Below, piece by piece: positions 52,459 to 62,113 of a stretch of 64,000 bases of DNA. Origin of the DNA: Paraburkholderia madseniana (GTDB taxonomy: Bacteria > Pseudomonadota > Gammaproteobacteria > Burkholderiales > Burkholderiaceae). The number at the start of each line of letters is the position of its first letter. Positions within the stretch are counted from its first letter, which is position 1. The notes under the pieces were generated by a model. The model was not told where the DNA came from and searched no databases. It saw only the letters and a program-made list of their open reading frames with translations. Both the position numbers and the translations under genes were made by a program. The stretch is from the NCBI RefSeq assembly GCF_009690905.1, contig NZ_VOSW01000031.1:28705-92704 (forward strand). The letters run 5' to 3'.

Positions 52459-53058
52459 TTATTCCTGCGTGCCGCGCAAACCTTGCCACGCCGGCGACAT
52501 GGCCGGCCCCAACGCGAATAGATCCAGCACGCGCGCCACCGTGTGATCGACCATTTCGTCGATCGTCGTGGGTTGGTTATAGAAAGCAGGCAAGGGCGGA
52601 AAGATCACGCCACCCATTTCGGTGACAGCCGTCATATTGCGCAGATGCGCGAGGTTTAACGGCGTTTCGCGCACGAGAAGCACGAGCCTGCGGCGCTCTT
52701 TGAGCGTGACATCGGCGGCTCGGGTGATCAGGTTGTCGGAAAAACCGTGTGCGACGCTTGCCAGCGTCTTCATCGAGCACGGCGCGATCACCATGCCATC
52801 GGTCGCAAACGAGCCGGACGCGATACTTGCGCCGACGTCGCGCACCGAATGGACGACATCCGCGAGCGGATGCACGTCTTCTTTGCTCAACTGGAGTTCG
52901 TGCTGGATATTGAGCCACCCAGCGCTCGAAATCAGCAGATGGCTCTCGACGCCGCCCAGCCTGCGCAACGTCTCAAGCAACCGGATGCCGTAGATGGCGC
53001 CGGTCGCGCCGGTAATCGCAACGATCAGCCGGCGTGGCGCCGCAGCACGTGTTTCCAT
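52459..53058 (-). CDS. ubiX: Flavin prenyltransferase UbiX
   Basis: The 199-residue protein has VAITGATGAIYGIRLLETL (FMN-binding loop), IAPCSMKTLASVAHG and LVLLVRETPLNLAHLRNM. It makes prenylated FMN, the cofactor of UbiD decarboxylases in ubiquinone synthesis. A TTG at 53088 could add ten residues. It is downstream of grxD. Confidence 0.94.
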   Translation of the reverse strand: METRAAAPRRLIVAITGATGAIYGIRLLETLRRLGGVESHLLISSAGWLNIQHELQLSKEDVHPLADVVHSVRDVGASIASGSFATDGMVIAPCSMKTLASVAHGFSDNLITRAADVTLKERRRLVLLVRETPLNLAHLRNMTAVTEMGGVIFPPLPAFYNQPTTIDEMVDHTVARVLDLFALGPAMSPAWQGLRGTQE

Positions 53059-53107
53059 GGCTCGCGGCGCCTTATCGGAGGACAACAAAGGTTCGGACAG
53101 CGGCTGC

Positions 53108-53419
53108 TTAGGCCGCGGCGAACAGTTGCTGCAGTTCGCCCGATTCGTACATTTCCATCATGATGTCCGAGCCGCCGACGAATTCGCCCTTCACGTAGAG
53201 CTGCGGAATGGTCGGCCAGTTCGAGAACTGCTTGATACCCTGGCGGACTTCGTCGTCTTCGAGCACGTTGACGGTCTTGATTTCGCCGACGCCGCACGCC
53301 TTCAGGATCTGGATGGCGCGGCCGGAAAAGCCGCACATCGGGAACTGGGCGGTGCCCTTCATGAAGAGCACGACGTTGTTTTCGTCGACGATTTGCTTGA
53401 TGCGTTGTTGCGTATCCAT
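53108..53419 (-). CDS. grxD: Monothiol glutaredoxin Grx4-type
   Basis: The 103-residue protein has the CGFS active site (FPMCGFSGRAIQIL) and WPTIPQLYVKGEFVGGSDI for glutathione binding. It binds or transfers iron-sulfur clusters with BolA-type partners such as the one at 18233-18472. AAGG precedes the ATG. Confidence 0.97.
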   Translation of the reverse strand: MDTQQRIKQIVDENNVVLFMKGTAQFPMCGFSGRAIQILKACGVGEIKTVNVLEDDEVRQGIKQFSNWPTIPQLYVKGEFVGGSDIMMEMYESGELQQLFAAA

Positions 53420-53533
53420 GACTGACCTTGCGGTTCCGTTATGTGTAGGGAATAGGCTGAAATGATAGCGGATTTCGGTAAGACCGGCCGAGGGCCGCTT
53501 CGCCACCTCGGCGATTAGGGCCATTTATCGAGG

Positions 53534-54376
53534 TCAGCCGGGCCATCGTCCGCCGCTGATTCGCTCGATGCCGGCGAGATCCTGCTCCGAGCGGACTTGC
53601 GTAAAACCCTGCACCGTCAGTAGACCGCGCACGGCTTCCGCCTGATCGTACCCGTGTTCGATCCACAATACGCCGTTGGCGGCCAAACGTGTGGGCGCGC
53701 CCGCGACGATCTTGCGGATCGCGCTGAGGCCGTCGGCTTCGTCGGTGAGCGCGCCGCGCGGTTCGAAGCGCAGATCGCCTTCCGACAAATGCGGATCGCC
53801 GCTCGCGATATACGGCGGATTGCTGACGATCACGTTAAAGCGCAATGCTGCGTCGAGCGAGCTGTACCAGTCGCTTTGCTGCAAGTCCACGGCGCTACCG
53901 GAGCGTTTGGCATCAAGCAGGCGCGCGGCATTACGTCTGGCCACCACCAGTGCTTCGGCGGAACGGTCCAGCGCCCAGACCTGCGCGTCGGGCCGCATCG
54001 ACGCAATGGCCACGGCAATGGCGCCGGTGCCGGTACCCAGATCGAGCACGCGCGGCCGCGAGACGTTTTCCATCGCCGCCAACGCTGTTTCGACCAGCAA
54101 TTCGGTTTCGGGACGTGGAATCAGCACGTCCGGCGTCACTTCGAAATCAAGCCCGAAAAATTCGCGCGCGCCGACCAGTTGCGCCACCGGCTCACCGGCG
54201 ACACGCCGTGCCTCCAGAGCCCGGTATCGTTCGATTACCGGGCCGTCGAGAGCCTCATCGCTGCGCGTAATCAATTGCGTATGCCGCCAGCCGAGCACGT
54301 GCGTGAGCAGAATCCGCGCTTCGAGTGACGGCAGTGGCGAGGCGCGCAACAGCGCGGCAGGTGTGACCAGGTCCAT
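53534..54376 (-). CDS. prmC: Release-factor glutamine methyltransferase PrmC
   Basis: The 280-residue enzyme methylates the GGQ glutamine of release factors. It has VLDLGTGTGAIAVAIA and the catalytic NPPYI motif. It lies 6 nt downstream of prfA, its substrate gene. Confidence 0.96.
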   Translation of the reverse strand: MDLVTPAALLRASPLPSLEARILLTHVLGWRHTQLITRSDEALDGPVIERYRALEARRVAGEPVAQLVGAREFFGLDFEVTPDVLIPRPETELLVETALAAMENVSRPRVLDLGTGTGAIAVAIASMRPDAQVWALDRSAEALVVARRNAARLLDAKRSGSAVDLQQSDWYSSLDAALRFNVIVSNPPYIASGDPHLSEGDLRFEPRGALTDEADGLSAIRKIVAGAPTRLAANGVLWIEHGYDQAEAVRGLLTVQGFTQVRSEQDLAGIERISGGRWPG

Positions 54377-54382
54377 TTGCGC

Positions 54383-55465
54383 TTAGTCCGCGTCGCCCAG
54401 CGATGCCAGCAACTCGGCCTGATGCTCGCTGACCAAGGCCGCGATCAATTCGTCGAGATCGCCGTCCATGATTGCGTCGAGGCGATACAGCGTCAGATTG
54501 ATCCGGTGATCCGTCAGACGCCCTTGCGGAAAGTTGTAGGTGCGGATCCGCTCTGAGCGATCACCCGAGCCAATCAGGCTCTTACGCGTTGCGGCTTCCT
54601 TCGCCTGCTGCTCGTGCGACTGCTTGTCCTTGATGCGCGCGGCCAAAACCTTCAGCGCACGGTCCTTGTTCTTGTGCTGCGACCGGTCGTCCTGACATTC
54701 GACGACGATGCCCGTCGGCAAATGCGTGACGCGCACGGCCGAGTCCGTCTTGTTGATGTGCTGCCCGCCCGCGCCGGACGCGCGGAACGTGTCGATGCGC
54801 AGATCAGCCGGATTGATCTCGACTTCGCCGATTTCGTCCGCTTCCGGCATCACCGCGACCGTGCACGCCGAAGTGTGAATGCGGCCCTGCGTTTCGGTGG
54901 CCGGCACGCGTTGCACGCGATGGCCGCCCGACTCGAACTTGAGCTTGGAATAGGCTGCTTCGCCGGCGATCCGCACGATCACTTCCTTGTAGCCGCCGAG
55001 GTCCGATTCGCTCGCCGACATCATCTCCACTTGCCAGCGATTGCGCTCGGCAAAGCGCAGGTACATGCGCAGCAAATCGCCCGCGAACAGCGCGGATTCG
55101 TCGCCGCCGGTACCGGCGCGGATTTCGAGGAAGATGTTGCGGTCGTCGTTCGGGTCTTTCGGCAGCAGCATTTTCTGCAATTCGGCGCCGAGTTTTTCCA
55201 TCCGCTCGCGCGCCGCGCGAATTTCTTCTTCCGCGAAGTCGCGCATCGACGCGTCCGCCAGCAGTTCCTGCGCGGTCGCCGCGTCGTTCATCGCCAGGCG
55301 CCACAGCGCGTAATGCTCCACAACCGGCCCGAGCTCGGCGTGTTCACGCGTGAGCTTGCGGTATTGGTCGAGATTCGAGGTGATGTCCTCGCGGCTCAAC
55401 AGGTCGTTCAGTTCGGCCAGCCGGGTAGTGAGCTGGTCGAGCTTGCGTTGCATGCTCGTTTTCAT
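54383..55465 (-). CDS. prfA: Peptide chain release factor 1
   Basis: The 360-residue protein has the GGQ motif (ASGAGGQHINKTDS) and the RVPATETQGRIHTSACTVAVMPE region, which carries the PAT codon-recognition motif for UAA/UAG. It follows hemA and precedes prmC. ATG 55453 is an alternative start. Confidence 0.97.
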   Translation of the reverse strand: MKTSMQRKLDQLTTRLAELNDLLSREDITSNLDQYRKLTREHAELGPVVEHYALWRLAMNDAATAQELLADASMRDFAEEEIRAARERMEKLGAELQKMLLPKDPNDDRNIFLEIRAGTGGDESALFAGDLLRMYLRFAERNRWQVEMMSASESDLGGYKEVIVRIAGEAAYSKLKFESGGHRVQRVPATETQGRIHTSACTVAVMPEADEIGEVEINPADLRIDTFRASGAGGQHINKTDSAVRVTHLPTGIVVECQDDRSQHKNKDRALKVLAARIKDKQSHEQQAKEAATRKSLIGSGDRSERIRTYNFPQGRLTDHRINLTLYRLDAIMDGDLDELIAALVSEHQAELLASLGDAD

Positions 55466-55587
55466 CGGACGGGTATCGGAGCGGACTCCGGCAAAGACGA
55501 CGACTAGGGGAGTGGGCAGATGCCCTGGTCAGAAGCATGTCGCGGGCCACTCAGTGTGGCGCGGACGGTGCGGCGGTGGCTGTGCCG

Positions 55588-56874
55588 CTAACGCTCCGTA
55601 GAACCGGAGTGTTTGTAGAAACCGCTCATCAATTCGATGAGCGTGTCACGGTTCTCGCTGCTCGCGCGATTGAGCGCGTGCGTGGGGCCGTGGATCAGTT
55701 TGTTGGTGAGCGATTGCGACAACGCTTCGAGCACCGCTGCGGGGTCCTCGCCGCGTGCGAGCATTTTCTGCGCGCGCTCGACTTCGGCGCGACGCAGCAC
55801 GTCGGCCTGTGTATGCATGTGGCGGATCACCGGCACGATGCTGCGTGCGTCGAGCCATTGCATGAAGTTCTGCACACGTGTTTCGATGATCGCCTCGGCC
55901 TGCGCGACCGCGGCTTGCCGCGACGCATTGCCTTCGCGCACGATCGCGCCGAGATCGTCGACGGTGTACAGGAACACGTCTTCGAGCTTGCCGACTTCGG
56001 GTTCGATATCGCGCGGCACGGCCAGATCGACCATGAAAATCGGCCGGTGACGGCGCGCTTTCACGGCCCGCTCGACGGCGCCCAGCCCGATGATTGGCAA
56101 GGTGGACGCGGTGCACGACACGATGATGTCGAACTCATGCATGCGGGCAGGCAGTTCCGAAAGCGGAATGGCCCGGCCGTTGAAGCGTTCAGCGAGGCGG
56201 GTGCCGCGCTCAGCCGTGCGATTGGCGACGACGAGTTCGCGTGGCTGCTGTGCCGCGAAGTGCGTAGCGCACAACTCGATCATTTCGCCCGCGCCGATGA
56301 ACAGCACGCGCTGGTTTGAAATCTTGTCGAAAATCCGCTGTGCGAGCCGCACGGCGGCTGCCGCCATGGAAACCGACTGCGCGCCGATTTCCGTCGTGCT
56401 GCGCACTTCTTTCGCAACGGCGAAGGTGCGCTGGAACAACTGGTTCAGATAGGTGCCGAGCGCACCGGCTTCAGACGCCGTGCGTACCGCGTCCTTCATT
56501 TGTCCGACGATTTGGGTCTCGCCCAGCACCATCGAATCGAGTCCCGAGGCAACGCGGAACGCGTGACGCACGGCTTCCGACTGCGGCAGCGCGTAGACAT
56601 GCGGCGCGAGTTCGTCGACGGGGAGGTTGTGGTACTTCGAGAACCACTGGATCGCGGCTTCACGCACGGCCTGGTCGTCGGTCGCGCAGTAGAGTTCGGT
56701 GCGGTTACAGGTGGACAGAATCGCAGCTTCCGGCGCCGTGCGGGCGGTGCGGCCAAGCCAGACGCTCTTGAAGGTGTCCAGTGCAGGCTTGATCTGTTCG
56801 AGCGGAAACGCCACGCGTTCGCGCAAGGCGACAGGCGCAGTGTGGTGATTGATTCCGATCGTTAGAAGCTGCAT
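55588..56874 (-). CDS. hemA: Glutamyl-tRNA reductase HemA
   Basis: The 428-residue NADPH enzyme starts the tetrapyrrole pathway. It has GINHHTAPVALRERVAF, ILSTCNRTELYCAT with the active Cys, GLDSMVLGETQI and FIGAGEMIELCATHF. A near-perfect promoter (TATAAT at 56900-56905, minus strand) lies upstream, with an operator-like dyad. The Shine-Dalgarno is weak. Confidence 0.97.
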   Translation of the reverse strand: MQLLTIGINHHTAPVALRERVAFPLEQIKPALDTFKSVWLGRTARTAPEAAILSTCNRTELYCATDDQAVREAAIQWFSKYHNLPVDELAPHVYALPQSEAVRHAFRVASGLDSMVLGETQIVGQMKDAVRTASEAGALGTYLNQLFQRTFAVAKEVRSTTEIGAQSVSMAAAAVRLAQRIFDKISNQRVLFIGAGEMIELCATHFAAQQPRELVVANRTAERGTRLAERFNGRAIPLSELPARMHEFDIIVSCTASTLPIIGLGAVERAVKARRHRPIFMVDLAVPRDIEPEVGKLEDVFLYTVDDLGAIVREGNASRQAAVAQAEAIIETRVQNFMQWLDARSIVPVIRHMHTQADVLRRAEVERAQKMLARGEDPAAVLEALSQSLTNKLIHGPTHALNRASSENRDTLIELMSGFYKHSGSTER

Positions 56875-56899
56875 ATGGGGAGCTATGGTTTAGCTCAAT

Positions 56900-56932
56900 A
56901 TTATAGCGTTTCCACAATTCTTACATTGTGGA
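56900..56932 (-). promoter_or_regulatory. hemA promoter region with dyad
   Basis: TATAAT on the minus strand (56900-56905) is followed upstream by perfect 8-bp inverted repeats TCCACAAT (56911-56918) / ATTGTGGA (56925-56932) with a 6-nt gap. The dyad would cover the -35 region. It is a candidate operator for a haem- or redox-responsive factor. Confidence 0.65.
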
Positions 56933-56936
56933 TGCG

Positions 56937-57647
56937 TCACCCGGCCTCCACAATGGCGTCCGGCGGGATGGCGTCGAGTTGGTAGCCATAGCCGTAGAGC
57001 GGTGTCAGGCAGTACCCGTGCTCGGGTCGCAACTGCAACTTGGTCCGCACGCGCGATGCATGGGTGTCGACGGTGCGCGACTGTACGTCGCGGCGGCGAG
57101 TCCAGACCGTTTCGAGAATATGCGCGCGCGACACCGGCCGTGACAGATTGGAAAACAGCAGCAGCGCAAAGCGGAACTCCTTCGGCGTCAGGGCGACCGT
57201 CTGATTACGGAAGCTGACGGCGAACTGCGCCGCGTCGAACGCATAGCCACCGATCGTGTCGCGCCGCCGGTTGGACGGTCGCCGCAGGCCCGCGCGCCGT
57301 AGCAGCGCGTCCACTCGGGCCAGCATTTCCGGGCCGCGGACCGGTTTGGTCAGACAGTCGTCGGCACCGGCGTGCAGCACGGCGACAATCTGGCTCTCGC
57401 GTGGCTCCGACAGCAGCACGATCACCGGCAAGTTCGGCAGGATCGAGCGGGCGCGCGGAATCAGGTCTTCGGCGCAATGGTCGCCGGCCCAGTTTTCAGT
57501 GATGAGAAGATCGAAGAATTCGTCGGCGGCGCGATGAAGAAACGGCGTGCTCGCTGTGAAGTGCTGGCACGCATGGCCGCCGGCAAAGATCAGCCGGCCG
57601 ACCAGGGTGGCGTGCCGTAGATCCGGCTCGATAAGGGCGATTCGCAT
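56937..57647 (-). CDS. Orphan OmpR-type regulator with degenerate receiver
   Basis: The 236-residue protein has a receiver-like domain in which the phospho-acceptor Asp is Glu51 (DLLITENW) and the acidic triad is reduced to E7-P8-D9, although the conserved Lys in LTKPV stays. The C-terminal winged helix is intact (RTVDTHASRVRTKLQL, YGYGYQLDAI). A Glu at this site can mimic phosphorylation, so it may be constitutive or non-phosphorylated. It lies directly upstream of hemA without a kinase gene. Confidence 0.88.
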   Translation of the reverse strand: MRIALIEPDLRHATLVGRLIFAGGHACQHFTASTPFLHRAADEFFDLLITENWAGDHCAEDLIPRARSILPNLPVIVLLSEPRESQIVAVLHAGADDCLTKPVRGPEMLARVDALLRRAGLRRPSNRRRDTIGGYAFDAAQFAVSFRNQTVALTPKEFRFALLLFSNLSRPVSRAHILETVWTRRRDVQSRTVDTHASRVRTKLQLRPEHGYCLTPLYGYGYQLDAIPPDAIVEAG

Positions 57648-57850
57648 GGCACGCTTTCAGCTTGGCAATTACCCGGACTAGGTTTCTCCGTAAGGCTTAC
57701 AGCTTGCCTAACATCACCCCGACCCCTAAACTCAACCGCTATGCGGAAAGCGCCGTGCTGAACCTCTATAGTTAATGAGACAAAAATGCTATCTGTGTTG
57801 GCCTCTTGCGCCCATGAGACGAATCTGAAATTGCGCGAGACCTGGCGCTA

Positions 57851-58105
57851 ATGGGGTGGCCCGGAATCCTGGTGCTGGGCGCGGTGATTGGCCTGGCGGG
57901 TTGGTGGCTGCATCCGCTGCGCCGCTCGAGCCGCGCCTTATGGTGGGTGGCGCTCCTGACCGGCGTGCTGGGCGCGGGTGTTGCGCGCATGGCCGGCAAC
58001 GTGGTTGGTCTCTTTCATGATGGCGATACGCTCGAATGGCCGGTATGTACCGCCGTCGCGCTGATCGCCGTTGCCGTGACGGTCGGCTTGCTTTCCCGTC
58101 GATGA
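57851..58105 (+). CDS. Small membrane protein, GlsB/YeaQ/YmgE-like
   Basis: The 84-residue protein has three hydrophobic segments (residues 3-20, 30-50, 64-81) with Gly-rich faces, like small stress-response membrane proteins of the GlsB/YeaQ type. The ribosome binding site is weak and the start is uncertain. It ends 19 nt before the aminopeptidase gene. Confidence 0.6.
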   Translation: MGWPGILVLGAVIGLAGWWLHPLRRSSRALWWVALLTGVLGAGVARMAGNVVGLFHDGDTLEWPVCTAVALIAVAVTVGLLSRR

Positions 58106-58124
58106 ATACTTGCAGGTGACTCCG

Positions 58125-59939
58125 ATGAATGCCCGACTCCCCGAAACTTCCTCCATCCCCGAACGGCTCGCGACATTGCGCAATGCGATGGCACGCGAAG
58201 GTGTAGCCGCCTATCTGGTGCCGTCCTCAGATCCACATCTTTCCGAATACCTACCTGGGCGCTGGCAAGGCCGGCAGTGGTTGTCGGGCTTCACCGGCTC
58301 GGCCGGCACGCTCGTCGTGACCGCCGATTTCGCTGGCGTGTGGACCGACAGCCGCTATTGGGAACAAGCCAACGCACAACTGGCCGGCACCGGCGTTCAG
58401 TTGATGAAGATGACCGGCGGCCAGCAGACCGCGCCGCATTTCGAATGGCTTGCGCAGAACGTCGCGACCGGCGATACGGTCGGCGTGGACGGTGCCGTGC
58501 TGGGTGTGTCGGCGGCGCGCGCTTTGAGCCAGGCGCTTTCCGCGCACGGCGTGAAGCTGCGCACGGACGTCGATCTGTTCGACGCGATCTGGCCGCAGCG
58601 CCCGTCGCTGCCCGTCGCAGCCGTGTTCGAGCATGCCGCGCCGCACGCGAGCGTCGCCCGTTCGGAAAAGCTCGCGCAGATTCGCCGTGCGATGGCGGAA
58701 AAGGGCGCGCAGTGGCACTTCATTTCCACGCTCGACGACCTCGCATGGCTTTTGAATCTGCGCGGCGCCGACGTCAGCTATAACCCGGTGTTCGTGGCGC
58801 ACGCGCTGATTGGTCCGGAAAGCGCGTCGCTCTTCGTCGCCGACGGCAAGGTGCCGCAAGCGCTGGCCGATGCGCTCGCACGCGACGGCATCAGCGTCGA
58901 GCCCTACGCGAAGGCGGCAGAAGCGCTGGTCGCGCTGCCGGCCGGCAGCACGCTGCTGATCGACCCGCGCCGCATTACCTATGGCTCGCTGCAGTCGGTG
59001 CCGGCCACGGTGAACGTCGTCGAGGCGGTCAATCCGTCCACGTTCTTCAAGTCGCGCAAGACCCAGGCAGAAGCGGAGCATGTGCGCGAGACGATGGAAC
59101 AGGACGGCGCGGCGCTCGCCGAATTCTTCGCGTGGTTCGAAGGCGCGCTGGGTCGCGAAACGATCACCGAACTGACGATCGACGAGCGCCTGACGGCAGC
59201 CCGCGCACGCCGTCCGGGCTTCGTGTCGCTGAGCTTTGCGACGATCGCCGGCTTCAACGCGAACGGTGCGATGCCGCACTACCGCGCGACCAATGAGTCG
59301 CATTCGGTGATCGAGGGCAACGGCCTGTTGCTGATCGATTCTGGCGCGCAGTATCTGAGCGGTACGACCGACATCACCCGCGTTGTGCCGGTCGGCACCA
59401 TCAGCGAGGCACAGCGGCGCGATTTCACGATCGTGCTGAAAGGCACCATGGCGCTGTCGCGCGCGAAATTCCCGCGCGGCGTCCGTTCGCCGATGCTCGA
59501 CGCGATCGCCCGCGCGCCGATCTGGGAAGCCGGCGCCGATTACGGTCATGGCACCGGTCACGGCGTGGGCTATTTCCTGAACGTGCACGAAGGCCCCCAG
59601 GTGATTTCGCACTACGCGCCGGCCGAACCGTGCACCGCGATGGAAGAAGGCATGATCACCTCGGTCGAGCCGGGTATCTACCGGCCGGGCCAGTGGGGCG
59701 TGCGGATCGAAAACCTGGTGCTGAACGTGAAGGCGGAGAAAACCGAGTTCGGCGATTTCCTCAAGTTCGAGACGCTGACGCTGTGCCCGATCGATACACG
59801 CTGCCTCGACCTGTCGCTGTTGCGTGACGACGAGCGTGCATGGCTCAACGCCTATCACGAGATGGTGCGCACGCGCCTGTTGCCGCATGTGTCGGGCGAG
59901 GCCAAGGCGTGGCTCGAGTTGCGTACGCAAGCTATCTGA
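58125..59939 (+). CDS. Aminopeptidase P family protein
   Basis: The 604-residue Xaa-Pro aminopeptidase-type enzyme has two creatinase-like N-terminal domains and a C-terminal pita-bread domain. Metal ligands are in LIDSGAQYLSGTTDITR, GHGTGHGVG, EEGMITSVEPG and IENLV. It removes N-terminal residues next to proline. AGGTGA at 58114-58119 supports the ATG at 58125. The long form is common in Burkholderiales. Confidence 0.93.
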   Translation: MNARLPETSSIPERLATLRNAMAREGVAAYLVPSSDPHLSEYLPGRWQGRQWLSGFTGSAGTLVVTADFAGVWTDSRYWEQANAQLAGTGVQLMKMTGGQQTAPHFEWLAQNVATGDTVGVDGAVLGVSAARALSQALSAHGVKLRTDVDLFDAIWPQRPSLPVAAVFEHAAPHASVARSEKLAQIRRAMAEKGAQWHFISTLDDLAWLLNLRGADVSYNPVFVAHALIGPESASLFVADGKVPQALADALARDGISVEPYAKAAEALVALPAGSTLLIDPRRITYGSLQSVPATVNVVEAVNPSTFFKSRKTQAEAEHVRETMEQDGAALAEFFAWFEGALGRETITELTIDERLTAARARRPGFVSLSFATIAGFNANGAMPHYRATNESHSVIEGNGLLLIDSGAQYLSGTTDITRVVPVGTISEAQRRDFTIVLKGTMALSRAKFPRGVRSPMLDAIARAPIWEAGADYGHGTGHGVGYFLNVHEGPQVISHYAPAEPCTAMEEGMITSVEPGIYRPGQWGVRIENLVLNVKAEKTEFGDFLKFETLTLCPIDTRCLDLSLLRDDERAWLNAYHEMVRTRLLPHVSGEAKAWLELRTQAI

Positions 59940-59972
59940 TCTCATCGCCACGACCTTACTGACGGAGCGTGC

Positions 59973-60596
59973 ATGGCCATCAAGGCAGTCGTGTTCGATT
60001 TCGGCGGCGTGCTGATCGACTGGAGCCCCGAGTACCTGTATCGCCAGTTGATCCCTGACGAAACGCAGCGCCGCTGGTTTCTGACGCACGTTTGTTCGAT
60101 GGATTGGGTGATCCGTCAGGACGGTGGTCAGCCGATCGTCGAGGGGACAAACGAGCTGATCGCGAAGTTTCCCGATCACGCGTCACTGATCCGCGCGTTC
60201 TACGAACGCTGGCACGAGATGGTGCCCGGTGTGCTGGAAGCGGGCGTGGCGATCATGGAAAAGCTCGAAGCGGTCGATGTGCCGCTCTTCGGGCTGACGA
60301 ACTGGTCGGCGGAGACGTTTCCGTATGCGTGGGAGCATTTCCCCGTGCTGCGGCGCTTCCGCGACATCGTCGTGTCGGGCCGGGTGAAGCTGGTGAAGCC
60401 CGATCCGGCGATCTTCGCGGAAATGCGTCAGCGGATCGAGGCGCAACTGCCGGGCATCCAGCCGGGCGAACTCGTCTTCATTGACGACAATCTGAAAAAC
60501 GCCGAGGCCGCGACGACACTCGGCTGGCACGGTGTGCATCACACGAGCGCCGCAAAAACGGAAGCAGGACTGCGCGAATTGGGCTTGCCGGTCTAA
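59973..60596 (+). CDS. HAD-family hydrolase
   Basis: The 207-residue protein has HAD motif I FDFGGVLIDW, motif II LTNWSAE, the Lys in KLVKPDP and motif IV FIDDNLKN. It is YihX-like in size and pattern. Predicted to dephosphorylate a small phosphorylated metabolite; substrate unknown. Confidence 0.9.
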   Translation: MAIKAVVFDFGGVLIDWSPEYLYRQLIPDETQRRWFLTHVCSMDWVIRQDGGQPIVEGTNELIAKFPDHASLIRAFYERWHEMVPGVLEAGVAIMEKLEAVDVPLFGLTNWSAETFPYAWEHFPVLRRFRDIVVSGRVKLVKPDPAIFAEMRQRIEAQLPGIQPGELVFIDDNLKNAEAATTLGWHGVHHTSAAKTEAGLRELGLPV

Positions 60597-60626
60597 GCGC
60601 GAGATGCCGCGTTCCGGGGATGCCGG

Positions 60627-60661
60627 TTAAAGCGGCGACGCATGGCGCGTCTTCGCTTTAA
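60627..60661. terminator. Hairpin between convergent genes
   Basis: Arms TTAAAGCG (60627-60634) and CGCTTTAA (60654-60661) enclose a second GACGC/GCGTC pairing. It lies between the HAD and AsmA-like genes and probably ends transcription in both directions. Confidence 0.55.
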
Positions 60662-60690
60662 TGGCACCGCCTGCGTCGGCCCAAGTCTGC

Positions 60691-61827
60691 CTACTGACCG
60701 AGCAGATTTTTCAACGCGTTACCCAATCCTTTCACTGTCTCCCCGGCGCCCTTCGCCAAGCCTTCGACGCTCACGCCCATCGCTTTCGCAAAACCGGCGC
60801 CAAGGCGCGTCATCAGACTTTCCTGCACCGAAAACTTCGGGTCGCGCAAATTCCCATCCAGTACGAAATGTAGCGTGATGTCGCCGTTGTGCATCTTGAG
60901 TGCGGCGATGGCGGCTTGGGTCGGAATCGACATGAAGGTGTCGAGCGGGTTGTCGCTGTCGGCGAGTTGCAGATGGTGGATCGTCACCGTGCCGGGTGCA
61001 TGCAGTTGAAAGTTGCGCACCGTCGAGTCGACTGTCAGGTCGACCGTGCCGCCCGTCACTTGCGCCTTCGCGCCGGTTTTTTTCAACAGGTACGGATCCA
61101 GCATGACAACATCGACGCCGCGTAATGTGCTGGTGGTCTGCGAATCCTTGCTGGCAATCTTGATCCACCCGCCGAACGAAACGGTGCCAGTATGCGTTGG
61201 GCCCTTGATCGAGCCGGTGACGTTGACATTGGTCGGTTCGGTGAGCGCGGGCAGATGCAGGTGATCGACAGTTGCGTTGGCGTTGCTGACCGTCACTTTG
61301 AATGCCGGTGGGCCGACCGTCATGTCGTAGAAATGAAAGTTGCCTTGCTCGAAGCTAACGTGATCGACCAGTTTTTCGCGGGAGCCGGGGGGTGCCGCGC
61401 CGCCGGCTTCCTCGTCGTTCGAGCCGTTGATCGGGCCGTTGATCGATTGCCGCAGATTCGGCATCAGGCGGATCGCACCGTCCTTGGTTCGCAGCACGGC
61501 AATGTCGAAGCCGCGCACCATCACGCTGCGAATATGCATGCGCCGCGCGAGCAGATCGCGGATGTCGGGCGTGATGGTGATTTCGTCGGCACGTAGCGGA
61601 TCGCCGGCGGGCCAGCCGGGCGGCGCCTTGAGCAGAACGTTGGTGAGATGGACGGAAGTGAGGCCGACCCGGATGCTTTCGGCGCTGCCTAATGGTCCGA
61701 GCGCCACAATGATGCGTTCTTTGACTTCGCGCTGCGCGAACTGCAGCGCACCGACCGCGACGACGATCAGCACCAGCAGCAGGCCACCTGCGGCAATCGC
61801 CCAGCGCTTGGCCTTCGACATCGCCAT
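60691..61827 (-). CDS. AsmA/DUF748-like envelope protein
   Basis: The 378-residue protein has one N-terminal membrane anchor (residues 11-28) followed by a long beta-rich domain (ESIRVGLTSVHLTNVLLKAPPGWP, GAIRLMPNLRQSING) of the AsmA/DUF748 type. Such proteins lie in the inner membrane and may transport lipids or support outer-membrane assembly. CGAGGAGG precedes ATG 61827. Confidence 0.8.
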   Translation of the reverse strand: MAMSKAKRWAIAAGGLLLVLIVVAVGALQFAQREVKERIIVALGPLGSAESIRVGLTSVHLTNVLLKAPPGWPAGDPLRADEITITPDIRDLLARRMHIRSVMVRGFDIAVLRTKDGAIRLMPNLRQSINGPINGSNDEEAGGAAPPGSREKLVDHVSFEQGNFHFYDMTVGPPAFKVTVSNANATVDHLHLPALTEPTNVNVTGSIKGPTHTGTVSFGGWIKIASKDSQTTSTLRGVDVVMLDPYLLKKTGAKAQVTGGTVDLTVDSTVRNFQLHAPGTVTIHHLQLADSDNPLDTFMSIPTQAAIAALKMHNGDITLHFVLDGNLRDPKFSVQESLMTRLGAGFAKAMGVSVEGLAKGAGETVKGLGNALKNLLGQ

Positions 61828-62113
61828 GCTTGCCTCCTCGTCGCCGCGCTGGGCGCGGTGTGGGTGTGATCGGCCGGTTTGTGCGCCCGTTGGACGCACA
61901 GTTATTTGATAGGGCGGAGTTCCTGCATCCCGCCGGGACGACGTGTATCACCGCCGTGGCACGCAAGGCGTGTGCCCTACCACCTATCCGGCAAACGCAC
62001 GGTAATTGCGGCGTACAACGATGAGCAAAATGACCGGGCAAATGGCCGGCAAAACGCGCCGACCGGGCGGTCAGCAAAGCGGTCTACAAAACTTCAGCAA
62101 TAAAAAGACCCGC
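61828..62113. other. Intergenic spacer, no recognised gene
   Basis: This spacer lies between the AsmA-like gene start and the ettA terminator. It should hold the promoter for the AsmA-like gene on the minus strand, but I see no clear -35/-10 pair. Confidence 0.4.

Noticed and set aside
57647..57662. TGGCACG...AGCT at the start of the orphan regulator, resembling a sigma-54 site
   Set aside because: The spacing is right but the TTGC half matches poorly, and it overlaps a start codon far from the next gene.
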